A DNA stretch of 64,000 nt from Branchiostoma floridae. Lineage: Eukaryota; Chordata; Leptocardii; Amphioxiformes; Branchiostomatidae. Position 1 is the stretch's first letter. Each line of letters begins with the position of its first letter. Positions 24,762 to 35,385 of this stretch are shown piece by piece. Below the pieces are notes generated by a model. It was not told the DNA's origin. It did no database searches and saw only the letters and a program-made list of their open reading frames with translations. A program made the translations under genes and the position numbers. The DNA is taken from contig NC_049986.1 in NCBI RefSeq assembly GCF_000003815.2, forward strand, positions 14,335,933 through 14,399,932, written 5' to 3'.

Positions 24762-25364
24762 GGGCTACATGTAAATGTAGGGTTACAAGTATCATTCTGC
24801 TATGTAAGGTGGTCTTAAAACTATGCACATGTGCCGACCAATAAAGGCTTTCTTTACTGTTGTTCGTTCACAAATGTTTGCTGTTCGCTCGTTTCTTGTC
24901 AATAATATCCCGCAGAGTCAGGATATAACGTTATGAATATTGATGTGAAGTTAATGCTTGTTTACTTGCCCCAGACTTTTACATGAGATCTATAAGTGAC
25001 TGTCACTTATTGACTCACTTTAAACTGAGATCTAACGTTCAAACACTGCAAAACTTAGATCAATGGGGAAAGAATGCATGAGAACGAAACATAGAATCGA
25101 TCTTGAGCCACTTTTGTCCGAGTAAAACAAACATGACTCTCGTACGTTACAATATTGTTAGTACGTTAGTAATGAAGCTAAACGTATCGAACGTTACCAG
25201 TGCACGTTTGGTTATCATCACCAGTAAAACTAAAAGAAGCGTAGATTATTCAAAGGTGAACATATCCGTGGTAGAATATGCAACGTTAACGTTACCACTT
25301 TTCGGACTGAAATATATTGACTTTTCGCTGTCCCCTCCCATTCAGTGGCATAGCCCTAGCAGAA
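24762..25364. other. Intergenic, 5' flank of sialidase A
   Basis: No gene seen. Several AACGTTA/TAACGTT motifs occur (24926, 25026, 25190, 25282-25293). It should contain the distal promoter of sialidase A. Confidence 0.4.
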
Positions 25365-25405
25365 TCACATGATATGTTGTCATAAGACGAAAACATGGCG
25401 GACGG
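25365..25405 (+). promoter_or_regulatory. Sialidase A core promoter: TCACATGA E-box and TISU-like start
   Basis: TCACATGA (25365-25372) is an M-box type E-box of the kind bound by MITF/TFE factors. It lies 23 bases before the ATG. GTCATAAG follows, and the start codon lies in AACATGGCGGACG, close to the TISU/YY1 consensus SAASATGGCGGC that marks genes with very short 5'UTRs. The same three blocks in the same order precede sialidase B, so they were kept after duplication. Confidence 0.65.
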
Positions 25406-28400
25406 AAGTAGTTTTGTTGCAGTATTGTCCGTCTTTCTCCTCGGTTTGTGCCAACATGGGAGCAGCCAACAACCTAAGCCGGTAAGAACACAGTTACAGG
25501 GTATTTGCTGTTCTCTGTGGTGAAAATTTGTTAGATATAAGCGCCACACTTACTGTCATAACTGTTTTCTAACCTTCCGTCGTCGACTAAGTCAGATGTC
25601 AGTCCATTTGTGCCGTGTAACGCTAACACAAACTCTTGTGTTCCTGGCGATCTGAAGGACAATTCTATGCCTGTTCTTTACTTAAGTTACAACTGACACA
25701 TTATAGGCTATATCACTTCAACTGTTCTGGAACTTCCTTAACTCTTGGTGTTGGGATAACAATGCATTGTCTTTGTTGACATAACGGTGCAGTCAAACGA
25801 GTTCTCGGTTGTGTAACGTAATGTTTACAATTTTTTTAGACTAATAGAACCTTTTACAGTGTTATTCACTTTGGAATTTTCGTGTCCACAACATTTACTT
25901 GGGATGCTCAAATTGTTGTTTTAAAGAAATGTTCACAGCGATTCAGAAACAACTGACTAAACAACAGGTGCACTGTATTCCCCAGGGAGCAGTAATATCG
26001 ACTGGCAAACACAATGAATTGATCTGTTTGATGTGTTCAATTCGTGTGGAAAAATGTCTTTTGTTCTTCTCTCTTCCAGGTTTCACCTCTTATCGTAGAA
26101 GAACAACTTCTGTATGTGGGTGGCACATGGGGAGAGGTCCATACATACAGGTGTGTTCAGTAAAACTAGTATTTTTATAAGTATTAAACATATCAGGTGA
26201 CAGTTGCCTGCAAGTAACGAGCAAAGGAAACTCTGTTGTTTATTCAAGACCAAGAGGGACATAAATGCAGCATGTAGAATCGTATGCCAGAGAACAGATA
26301 CTTAAGCAACTTGAAACAGTTAGACTTCTAATCTACTACCTTCTGCACCTGCTTTGGATACAGATCTTGTCTAGCATGTGCTACCTGAAACATCTGACCA
26401 TTTCTAAAATCTATCCTGTTGCCTCAGTAACTGTCTTCTGTATCTTATCACCAGTATGTTTAAGCTTGAACAAAATTAGACTCTTTTTACTAAATTGCAG
26501 CAGACATACAAATTGTATTTGTATGTCATATACAAATGTATATGCAATTTGAATTCGGTTTTGTGACACTTTTGTAGAGACAATCCTATAGTCCAAAGCA
26601 CAGGTCCCACACTGTTGATAGTCCAATTCCAATTTTAGTATTCTATAACATATAATGTTAAGAACAGATCATAGTGAAACTTTTAGGTGGGTTTGGGTCA
26701 GGGCTTTAGCCAGCTCAAAATTTTTTTCCGTCAGCCAATTACAATCGTCGTGAAAACCGCGAAAATTAATTAGAAGGACTGAACTGAGACCTTGAAAAAC
26801 GGGTTTTAATGAGATTATCGTATGCGAAAGGGCGCCGACACACATTGTCAACAATCATAACAATAGCAAAACAAACGGTGTGTGGTTTTTACGGCCATGG
26901 ACGGCGTCCCCAAGCCGCCTGTAGCTTCCACCAAGGATTTTTGTCCGTCAAGGTTGACGGATTGGTTTTAAAATTTTTCCGTCAGACGCAGCAAATTTCC
27001 GTCAATTGACGGAAAAACGGACGCTGGCTAGACCCCTGGTTTGGGTTCTAAGTTCTAATATATATTATTATTCATCAGAAACTCCAACTACTATTTGTGA
27101 GCTGCATTTATTCAATCTATGCTATACTCGAGTTACAATAGTACACCTGAACCCTGTTCCCTGATCCTCCAGGATCCCCATCATGGTGGGCACTCCCAAG
27201 GGAAACCTCATCACCGTGGTGGAGGCCAGGCAGTACAGCGGAGGGGACTCAGGGCCAAAGTTCATGGCCATCAGGAGGTCAGAGGACAAAGGTCAGGGTG
27301 GTTTTGTAGTAACAGTTGTTTATTTGGATCCCATCAGTAAATTATTTCAATTCTCTTCCTGACACACAAAAGCCTACATCTATTTGTATATGAATGATAT
27401 GATAAAATACTCAATAACGATGGCTATTTATATTAACCATACAATGTGTCATGTCTGATGATAAAGGAGGAAAAAAAACTATTACTTATAAGCCCAAACA
27501 GCCAATTAGAAAGTTCCTATTTGTATTTTTTTCCTCATGTCTTGCAGGTTTCACTTGGTCGGAGATGGACTATGTCCTGAATGATGGCACCTTCCAGGAT
27601 GGCATGAACCTGGGCACCATCCTGGTGGATGAAATCACCAGCGAGGTCTTCATCTTCTACACCCACTGTGCCCACTATGTCAAGTGTGAGGTGTCTACCA
27701 CCTACATGGTGAGCAGTAGGGACGAAGGCAAGTCGTGGAGTCGTCCCAGGAACATCTCACAGGAGATCGGTACCATGATGTTTGCACCAGGGCCTGGCTA
27801 TGGGCTACAGGTGGGTGGCAGAAGACAACCCTTTTTTGGCAGAACCTTGTGTTCTGAGCACTCTCATGTTTACCTTTAATTTCTCTAAACATCTCTGTCA
27901 TTTACCTAAAAATTTATCACTCAGATGTCAGCAAGGTTGAAACAATTATAAAAATGTTGGATTCTACAAACTGTTTTTAAGAAGAAAAAGATACAATTCT
28001 TCTTCATTGAATATTATGCATGTGGTCTTTCATGGCAAGATGTCAGTGCCTTTCCTGTTCTTCAACAATGATCGATTTGGCACTGGGTTTGTACAGTAGG
28101 AGCTCAAGCATTCTTGCTTCTATTACTAAGCTAATTTGAAAGCATTCTTGTTGTGTCAACCACATGCTCCTCTGACTGTCCCTTCTGTAACTTTCATAGA
28201 AAAAGTATGCGCCTCACAAGGGGAGGCTGTTTACATGTGGGCACTCCACACTGAACATGAACGCCATATCATGTCTAGTCAGCGACAATCATGGCAAAAA
28301 CTGGATTTAGTATGACGCAGTCAAGAGTATACCCTACGGTCAGCACAAGAAGATGGGAGACTTCTGTCCAGGGGAACCTCAGGTACATGCCTTTAAACAT

Positions 28401-30027
28401 TTTGTCTTACATTCTTCCCTCCCTGCAGAAAAGGTATGCACCCCACAAGGGCAGGCTGCTGACGTGCGGCCATGGCACGTTGGCCGGGGACGGTGTGTTT
28501 TGCTTGATAAGCGATGACCACGGTGCCCACTGGAGGTACGGCGGTGTCATGAAGAGTATTCCCTACCTGCAGGCCAAGAAAAGGGGGGACTTTGACCCAG
28601 ATGAAAACCAGGTACACACCTCCACAACCCAGGGCACAAAACACGACCCTCCCATCTTTCCCTCTTTGCTGTCCCAGTTACATGTATTACATTTTTACCT
28701 TTAGGGAACTGGGCCTTGTTTTCTGTATATCTCCAGTAGTTGAATCAAATGCTGTAACAATATTCTTTTTCCATCTTTCTATTCAATTTTGAACAATTTT
28801 CCTTTCCTTGTATATGGATTTGTCTCCCAAGATTGTTGTAACATAAGAATCCACTGATGATTTGCATCTCAGTCCAGCTAATTGCACAGTACATGTATAT
28901 GATTAAGACCCTGTTCATACATTCCCCTTAGCCTGTGGAGCTCCCAGATGGATCTATCATAGTCAACGCCAGGAACCAGTACCTGTACCACTGTCACTGC
29001 CGCATCATCATGAGGAGTTACGATGGAGGGGAAACATTCCCCCTGGAGCATCTGTACTTCGATGAGACTCTGATTGATCCAGCAATGACCGCTGGGGCTT
29101 ACTACAGCAACGGGGTCAAGTACTTCAGCAATACAGCTAGTGAGGTCCATCGTAAGTATATGTTCTGACTTGTTAACTTCAGCAATACAGCTAGTGAGGT
29201 CCATCGTATGTATATGTTCTGACTTGTTAACTTCAGCAATACAGCTAGTGAGGTCCATCGTAAGTATATGTTCTGACTTGTTAACTTCAGTAACACAGCT
29301 AGTGAGGTCCATCGTAAGTATCTGTTCTTGTGTACTTCAGTAACACAGCTAATGAAGTCAGTAACACAGCTAGTGAGGTCCATCATAAGTAGCTGTTTTT
29401 GTTTACTTCAGAAACACAGCTAGTGAGATCCATTGTAAATGTCTACTCATAATCATATGGGCTTTAGCAATAATGCTAGCAATACTGTTCGTCATAAGTA
29501 GCTGTTCTTATGTACAAGGCATGGAAGATACAAAAATGAACAATTGCCCTTTTGAGATGTTCTTACAAAAAGGTATATTTGCTGTGGAATGGAGCAATTA
29601 TGGACATTTAGTCTGAAATTTAGTCTGAAATCTGAAATGTTAGTAATTATTGGCAAATTTAGTTTCTGTTTAGGTGAGAATTGGCTGTTTCTGCTTTAAC
29701 ATGATAAAAAGTGCTGTGGATATATGTAGACATGGTGTCTTCAATCAGTTTCTTCTCTTAGGTTTTCTCCCAAATACTGAACTGTGTATTTATGCCATTT
29801 TCCTCCCAGGTTCCAACATGATGCTGAGGTGGAGTTACGACAACGGGACGACGTGGCCTGGTGCATTACCCATCTGGGACAAAGCTGCGGCCTACTCCAC
29901 TCTCATGATGCTGCCCACAAACGACGTGGACGACCAACAACATCTGTACCTGCTGTATGAGAAAGGAGTCAACAGTTCAGCAGAAAGCATCTCCCTGGTG
30001 AAGATTAGTTTGTATGGAAACCTATGA
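25395..30027 (+). CDS. NEU1: Lysosomal sialidase (NEU1-like), copy A
   Basis: Exons: 25395-25481, 26080-26150, 27173-27291, 27548-27810, 28200-28382 (alternative 5a, contains a stop) or 28429-28611 (5b), 28932-29151, 29810-30027 (TGA). With 5b the protein has 386 residues. NEU1 removes terminal sialic acids from glycoconjugates in lysosomes, held by cathepsin A in vertebrates. Visible features are a hydrophobic signal peptide ([12 protein letters not shown]), a split RIP motif (YR-IPIM), and Asp-box type repeats [25 protein letters not shown] and SYDNGTTW. The [14 protein letters not shown] block carries one of the family's arginine-triad residues. The end is YGNL, equivalent to the vertebrate NEU1 YxxL sorting tail. 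It is convergent with copy B. The symbol means NEU1 family, not strict one-to-one orthology. Confidence 0.92.
26275..26470. repeat. Dispersed-repeat fragment in sialidase A intron
   Basis: The stretch with CTGAAACATCTGACCATTTC and CTGTATCTTATCACC matches the 32.7-kb and 50.1-kb copies at low identity. It is an old copy with no coding capacity. Confidence 0.5.
26699..27038. mobile_element. hAT-type MITE, 340 bp, 8-bp target duplication
   Basis: The ends are CAGGGCTTTAGCCAGC and, reverse-complemented, CAGGGGTCTAGCCAGC. They are flanked by identical GTTTGGGT 8-mers at 26691-26698 and 27039-27046. CAGGG ends with an 8-bp duplication are the mark of hAT elements. The inside has TTCCGTCA repeats. 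It lies in the intron that splits the RIP motif in copy A and is absent from copy B. Confidence 0.93.
28200..28382 (+). pseudogene. Sialidase A exon 5a, broken tandem alternative exon
   Basis: This 183-nt exon in phase 0 has good sites (TTCATAG| and CAG|GTACAT). It encodes an Asp-box segment starting [16 protein letters not shown] and containing VSDNHGKNW. An in-frame TAG at 28308-28310 breaks it. It is followed after 46 nt by exon 5b of identical length. The matching exon in copy B is open, so this copy has probably decayed or now acts as a poison exon. Confidence 0.85.
28429..28611 (+). CDS. NEU1: Sialidase A exon 5b, intact tandem alternative exon
   Basis: This 183-nt, 61-codon exon in phase 0 begins [18 protein letters not shown] and contains [15 protein letters not shown], closely like vertebrate NEU1. 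It is the productive choice in copy A. The acceptor lies only 46 nt after the exon 5a donor, too close for both exons to be joined by normal splicing. Confidence 0.88.
29127..29445. repeat. Minisatellite over sialidase A exon 6 donor
   Basis: Six to seven copies of a 54-bp unit (core AGCTAGTGAGGTCCATC|GTAAGT) occur, with AGCTAG or AGCTAA at 29135, 29189, 29243, 29297, 29347, 29369 and 29418. The first three intervals are exactly 54, then units shorten and decay. The first copy is the real exon end (donor 29152). Running on gives CGT AAG TAT ATG TTC TGA, a stop. Each unit also contains TTAACTTCAG, an acceptor-like sequence just before the exon-derived part. Confidence 0.95.
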
Positions 30028-31694
30028 GGAAACTTGGGGAAAATAAACTGATGTCCATATTCAGGTTTTTATTGCATATCATGTTGAAGTATTCAGTGAA
30101 TGTGTAATATGTTCAGTGCAAGTAGTTACTGAATAACAATTATTACACAACAGACCTCTTTTACCTTGTGTTCCTGAGATTCTGCCTTACATTCTGCATA
30201 TTTCACCGGTAACATAAAACCCAGACTGCTGACTTGTTTTCAGCCTGTGAATGTTTGGCCTGATGTGATCAGTCTCAAACCTATGCATATGGTCCATTTA
30301 GCAAAGATAATTGCCATGTATTTTTACATTCTAATAGAGGGATGCAACCTTCATTATGTATGTATACATGGTTTATGTATGTACATACATACATTAAGTA
30401 CTGATGAGCCATGAAAATTGCTTCATGTGGGCTTGTTTTTACTTGCCATTGTGTTCTCTATGTCTAGAACAACATAGTGTGCCATAAGATTGCCAAAGAC
30501 ACATGGGCAATGTACATACATCTGTAATGTACTGTCATTGGTACTATGCTAAGAATATTGATGTTTAATTTCTATGTAGCCATAATTGAAGAATTGTCAG
30601 GTCTTAATGTAAATCAGAAAGTGCAATAGTTGTACTTAGATCAATTTGTGGGGCCAGTTGTACAGGAGTCTGTACCTACCAAAGAAGTATTTATCTTATT
30701 GATTTGTTTCATATATAAGAATTAATGAGATTGAAATAATCCAAGTACTCAACTGTATATTCATGTACAAAGAGATTGAACATTAGCCTATACGTATATA
30801 TGGGTGGCATTTGACACCAAAATTTGTATAGCTTGCCAAGGAGCTTCTTACAGTGCTTAATACATAAAAAGAGCAATACAAATTTTCAAGTTTACGTTGG
30901 TCGTTGTCATGTCTTTATCATTAAGTTCACAAACCACAATACCATAGCTACCTTATCTAGCCCTGCAACAAACATGACAAGACTGAGTAAGGATGTCATA
31001 TACAAGAATAAGCTGCAAGGTTTTACTTTTTGTCCAGTCACATCTATTTTGGAAGGAGTTAACACAACTCACTCATTTTTACATCAGCAGCAGCGTTGGC
31101 ATCATAAGTGCACTTCCTACATAACGGTTAGAATAGATATGTTGTATAAAAGTTTCCTAGTCAAACGCCTTGGTCCTCCATTGAGTAAGGCAAACATTTT
31201 TTAAATACTGCATTAGCACATACATATTTGTACATTTTAAAGTAAAATGTATGATTACTGATACTGTATGTGACCATCCACGACTACTCCAAAAGGATAT
31301 AATGAATAATGATTATAAAAATACATGAATACTACATGTACATTTTGTAGTATAAAGAAACAAAACCTGAGACAATTGCTCTTACACAGTCATAAATACT
31401 TATAAAAATGGCTTTGAATTGTAGAAGTTATTCTTGAAGAATTTGGTCGTCTTAGCCACATGATTATGTATGTAACACGTTCATCCATCCAACAAATTCA
31501 GTTACATTCAATGTTGTGTATATGTACAGTCATGTACTTTGCTCATTGCTTTTTTATCACATTTTTGTTACGTGTCAACATATACAAAAGCTTGATTCTC
31601 CCTCAAAAAAAGTTATGAGGAAAATACACCATAAGATAAATACATCACCAGATACCATATTCTCACCCTAACAATGGTGAGAAGACAGCATTAA
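30028..31694. other. 3'UTRs and spacer between the convergent sialidases
   Basis: Copy A has AATAAA at 30042-30047, only 15 bases after its stop. No clear AATAAA for copy B was found on the minus strand close to its stop; weak variants exist near 31550. The rest is AT-rich with no credible frame, including 30824-31204, which is open but without protein-like composition. Confidence 0.5.
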
Positions 31695-34600
31695 TCATAG
31701 CTCTCCATATAAACTAATTTTTGCCAGAGAAATGGTGGAGTAAGCATTTTTCTGTCCCTTCTCGTACAGAAGATAGATGAATCTGCTGTCCTCAGCGTCT
31801 GTGTGCAGCATCATGAGGGTGGAGTAGGCTGCAGCTGCAGGCCAGACTTGGTACGATCCAGCCCAGGTCGTACCATTGTCATAGCTCCAACGTAGAGTCA
31901 TATCCTCCCCTGGTACAAAAAATGTGCATGCCTATTATGTGAAGTATGTTATATGTATCATTCTGTAGCTCCCATGTCTCAATAAGTCAAGGTATGCCCT
32001 GGTGTGCCACGAATATGAAAGACTGACATTTAAAGAAGATGCATGTTTGAAACTTGATGATGACACAATTTCATTTGGGTTATTTCAACTTAAGCAACAG
32101 AGGACTGATAAAAAAGTTTGTTTACAGAAAACCATTTGTGCACAGAAATAGAGTTTAAAATCATTATGCTATGCAGATTTCAAGCACTACAAATTCCTAC
32201 CAACAAACAGACTTACTTGACTTGTCGTTGGCAGGGTTGCTGAAGAACATGACTCCATCATGGTAGTACAGCCCTGCAGCCACTGCCGAGTCCACCAGGG
32301 TCTCATCAAAGTACAGGTGCTGCAGGGGGAACGTCTCTCCGCCATCAAAACTACGGAACACGATACGGCAGCGGCAGTGGTAGTGGTACTGGTTCCTAGC
32401 GTTGATCACTATGGATCCGTCAGGAAGTTCTACTAGCTGGGGGAAAAGAATGAAAACATGTTGAATAGTTGAAGAGATGCAATCATTTACTTAGTGAGAA
32501 ATGCCAACAGGACACAAGTCTCACCAAAAAGAAGTTACTCAATCAACTGGATATGATTTGGGCCAGATCCCAACCTGTTCTCCAATTTAATACTCTAGTA
32601 GATCTCTTTTGCATATCAATTCACAGCTAGGATATAAAAATTCTCTCCAACAAGATTTCTCCAGAGTCACTGACGAAAGACACCAGATAACTGTCTGAAA
32701 CGTCTGACCGTTTCCAAAATCATATCTAGTTCCTTGAGTAATTGCTTTTTGGTGTATCTTATTACCTGCATATCTAACCTTCATTGACAACACAAGTCTC
32801 CCTTGTGTGGCTCTAACTTCTACTAAGAACAATGACAAGTAAAGTCCATACCTGGCTCTCATCTGGATCAAAATCGCCCGTCTTTTTTCCCTGATTGTAA
32901 GGAATGCCCATCATGGCCGAGACACTCTTCCAAGTTTTCCCGTGGTCATCACTCGCTATGCAGAAAACACCATCTGCCGGTAGGGTGCCGTGTCCACAGG
33001 TAAAAAGGCGACCTTTATATGGCGGGTACTTTTTCTAGAAAGAGAAGAATGAACGTGCAATGTGATATCTACCTCAGACTCCCCTGGAACAAAGTCTCCA
33101 AGTTTATGTCGGCCGGTAAGGGGAAGAGACAGAAGGGCCTGTCCTGCTGCCCAGGTTTTGCCGTGGTCATCACTGAAGGCACAAGTGATCATCCTGTTTA
33201 GTGGACTGGAATGGCCACATGTGACCAAACGACCTTGGTAGGGTGCATGCTTTTTCTGGAAATCAAACATGGAGTAAGGACAGGTTATGAGACTACAGTG
33301 TTTTCAGCAGTTAAGGTCAGAAATCATAATTTCTTTCCTTTCTGATCAGCAAATTTCATGACCTTTCGGCTTATTTTTCAAATCTTCACAAACTTTTTCC
33401 AAGCTCCAACCTTTACTGTCAAACTGGCCTTTATATAGATTGTATTAAATACAACATCTTTTATTTGTATGTTTTCAAAAGTCCTGGCACCTTAGCCCCA
33501 AACAGTGCAGTCTACACAGTATTCCTTGTAAGAGTGCAAGGACAAAGACAACAGATAGACTTGCATGAAGAAAAGAAACAAAACAGAAAGTATCATATCT
33601 GGAACATGCACTTTTGCAAGCTGAAAGTAAAGCTGACAGATTTCTTGTTTCTGTAGCATTAAGCAACAAAAATTCTTATCTATGCTTTAAAGTCACATCA
33701 TAGCTTCATTTTCACAGATTCAATTACACAATCCTGTCTTCAATCCCCCCAAAATTACCTGTATTCCAAACCCTGGTCCCGTCTCAAACTCCCTGCCATG
33801 CATCCTGATCATGCCTGTGATGTTGACAGGCTGTCCCCAGGTCTTCCCATCGTCTGTACTGTTCACCACGTACGTTGTAGAAAACGTACACTTGTCAAAG
33901 TGAGGACAGTGAGAGTAGAAGATAAACATGGTCGCAGTTTCATCGTCTACGAGGATGGAGCCCAGTCCAATACCGTCGAAGTAGGTTCCATCATCTAACA
34001 CATATCCTAGTGGCTGCCATGTCATACCTGTAAGATAATCATAAAATAGAGGTCTCATGTACTTAAGGATAACCAAACCTTAAGCACATGTAAGAGCCCA
34101 CCATACATATCGATAATTGTGGGTGTTCTTTCCGGTGCAAGTGGAACAAATAATAACCAGATGTTCAGCTTGGACACATGTAGTTACTATTCAGTACAAA
34201 CCTGGTGTGTTACATGATGAGGTTGGTATTCAATGCAAAAAAATAAATTTGTCTTTTCACCTTTGTCCTCTGACCTGCGGATGGCCAGAAATTTTTCCCC
34301 AGCATCGCCGCTGTTGTACTTCCTGGCTTCACACACGGCGACGAGGTGCCCCCTCGGAGTACGGGACAGCAGTGGGATACGGTACGAACTCACGCCACCC
34401 TGGCCTCCACCGGCGAGCCATATTATCTGCTCCTCCACCAACAATGGGCTGACCTAATACACACACGATATGGTAGAGAAAATAACAATGAATTCTGTAT
34501 CTGGTCCTTGATCTCTTATGTGTATTGTTGTCTGCAATTAACATTGATTTTATAACACCTTGATAATTTTGTTTCATTTTCTGCTGATAGATCCAAATCT

Positions 34601-35357
34601 GAGAACCAAAACTACCGAAGTTCTGACTTCGGGATGAAAAAAGCTAACAAAACATATAAGCTCAAAATTCCCAGCCAGATCATTATCAACAAGGTCTATC
34701 TACCCTGCATACGAATTAGAATCCGGAGTCAGTTTCTTTCGAACTTGCAGAAAAAAACAAAAACGTCGATTTGAAAAACTCACTGGTGCATTGTGCATGC
34801 TGACAGTGACAGTAAGACACTACTAGTAGTGATCTTCTAAAAGTTACGACGTACTGGTTTGTAGTACTTGGTTTGAAGGTAACATGGAAGCCGACCATTT
34901 TGTTATAATTTACAAATCAGACAGGACACAGATTTCGTCAATTGTGCTGTATCTTTATGCACATAGTCACATACCCCAATGGTGCCAATTATCTTCAAAC
35001 CATGGTCGTTCAATTAAGAGGGGATGTGTCCAGCTATTTTAGCTAGGAAGTTTGTTTACAAAGGGAGGTCAACGTCCTTGATAATGGTTTACGCAAGGCA
35101 AGAAGCTGAATGTTTTATAGTACACAGGCGTAGCGTAGCTGAGATTACTAGTACACAAAACTGTACGTCGTTAATGGTTTATAGCGACTCGTTACATGTG
35201 CTATGAAAGCCTATACCGACTATAACTTAGCGTGGTTATAGCAACAAACTTTATCTCTTACTTTACGCTGCGATGATCTCCAAGAAGAGGCGAATGAGGG
35301 CAAAACAGACACCAAAACAATCACTGAAACGATCACAACAAGCTTCACTTCCGCCAT
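31695..35357 (-). CDS. NEU1: Lysosomal sialidase (NEU1-like), copy B
   Basis: Exons: 35357-35262, 34453-34261, 34027-33759, 33255-33073 (5a) or 33034-32852 (5b), 32436-32217, 31909-31695 (TGA). With one of the pair the protein has 391 residues. It has a signal peptide rich in V/I/L (VVIVSVIVLVSVL), an uninterrupted RIP motif (SYRIPLLS), and Asp-box type repeats STDDGKTW, SDDHGKTW, SFDGGETF and SYDNGTTW. The NARNQYHYHCRCRI block matches copy A, and the C-terminus is YGEL. Exon borders and phases match copy A except that copy B lacks the intron inside the RIP motif. It lies tail-to-tail with copy A 1.7 kb away, so the pair arose by local inverted duplication or duplication plus inversion. Both alternative exons are open here. 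Confidence 0.92.
32535..32795. repeat. Dispersed repeat in sialidase B intron
   Basis: This is the longest copy of a family whose core is TTTTTGGTGTATCTTATTAC followed by CTGCATATCTAACCTTCATTGAC, with TGTCTGAAACGTCTGACCGT upstream. Fragments occur at 14.6, 26.4 and 50.1 kb. The local open frame on the minus strand includes part of the 5b exon and is otherwise repeat-derived. Confidence 0.6.
32852..33034 (-). CDS. NEU1: Sialidase B exon 5b, tandem alternative exon
   Basis: This 183-nt exon encodes [18 protein letters not shown] and DGVFCIASDDHGKTW, ending GDFDPDESQ. It groups with exon 5b of copy A (CGHGTL..DGVFC). It starts 38 nt after the 5a donor. Confidence 0.88.
33073..33255 (-). CDS. 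NEU1: Sialidase B exon 5a, tandem alternative exon
   Basis: This 183-nt open exon encodes KKHAPYQGRLVTCGHS and FSDDHGKTW, ending GDFVPGESE. It groups with the broken exon 5a of copy A (CGHS, GDF.PGE) and lacks DGVFC, so the exon duplication is older than the gene duplication. The donor is GAG|GTAGAT. Confidence 0.88.
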
Positions 35358-35385
35358 GTTGCCTTATGACGACATCGTCATGTGA
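35340..35385 (-). promoter_or_regulatory. Sialidase B core promoter: TCACATGA E-box and TISU-like start
   Basis: On the minus strand TCACATGA (35385-35378) lies 20 bases before the ATG, followed by GTCATAAG and CAACATGGCGGAAG, which matches the TISU consensus at 11 of 12 positions. The order and spacing match copy A. Confidence 0.68.

Noticed and set aside
24320..24818. Two long overlapping frames on opposite strands
   Set aside because: Both are translations of CGGCAC-type tandem repeats inside the Harbinger-type element.
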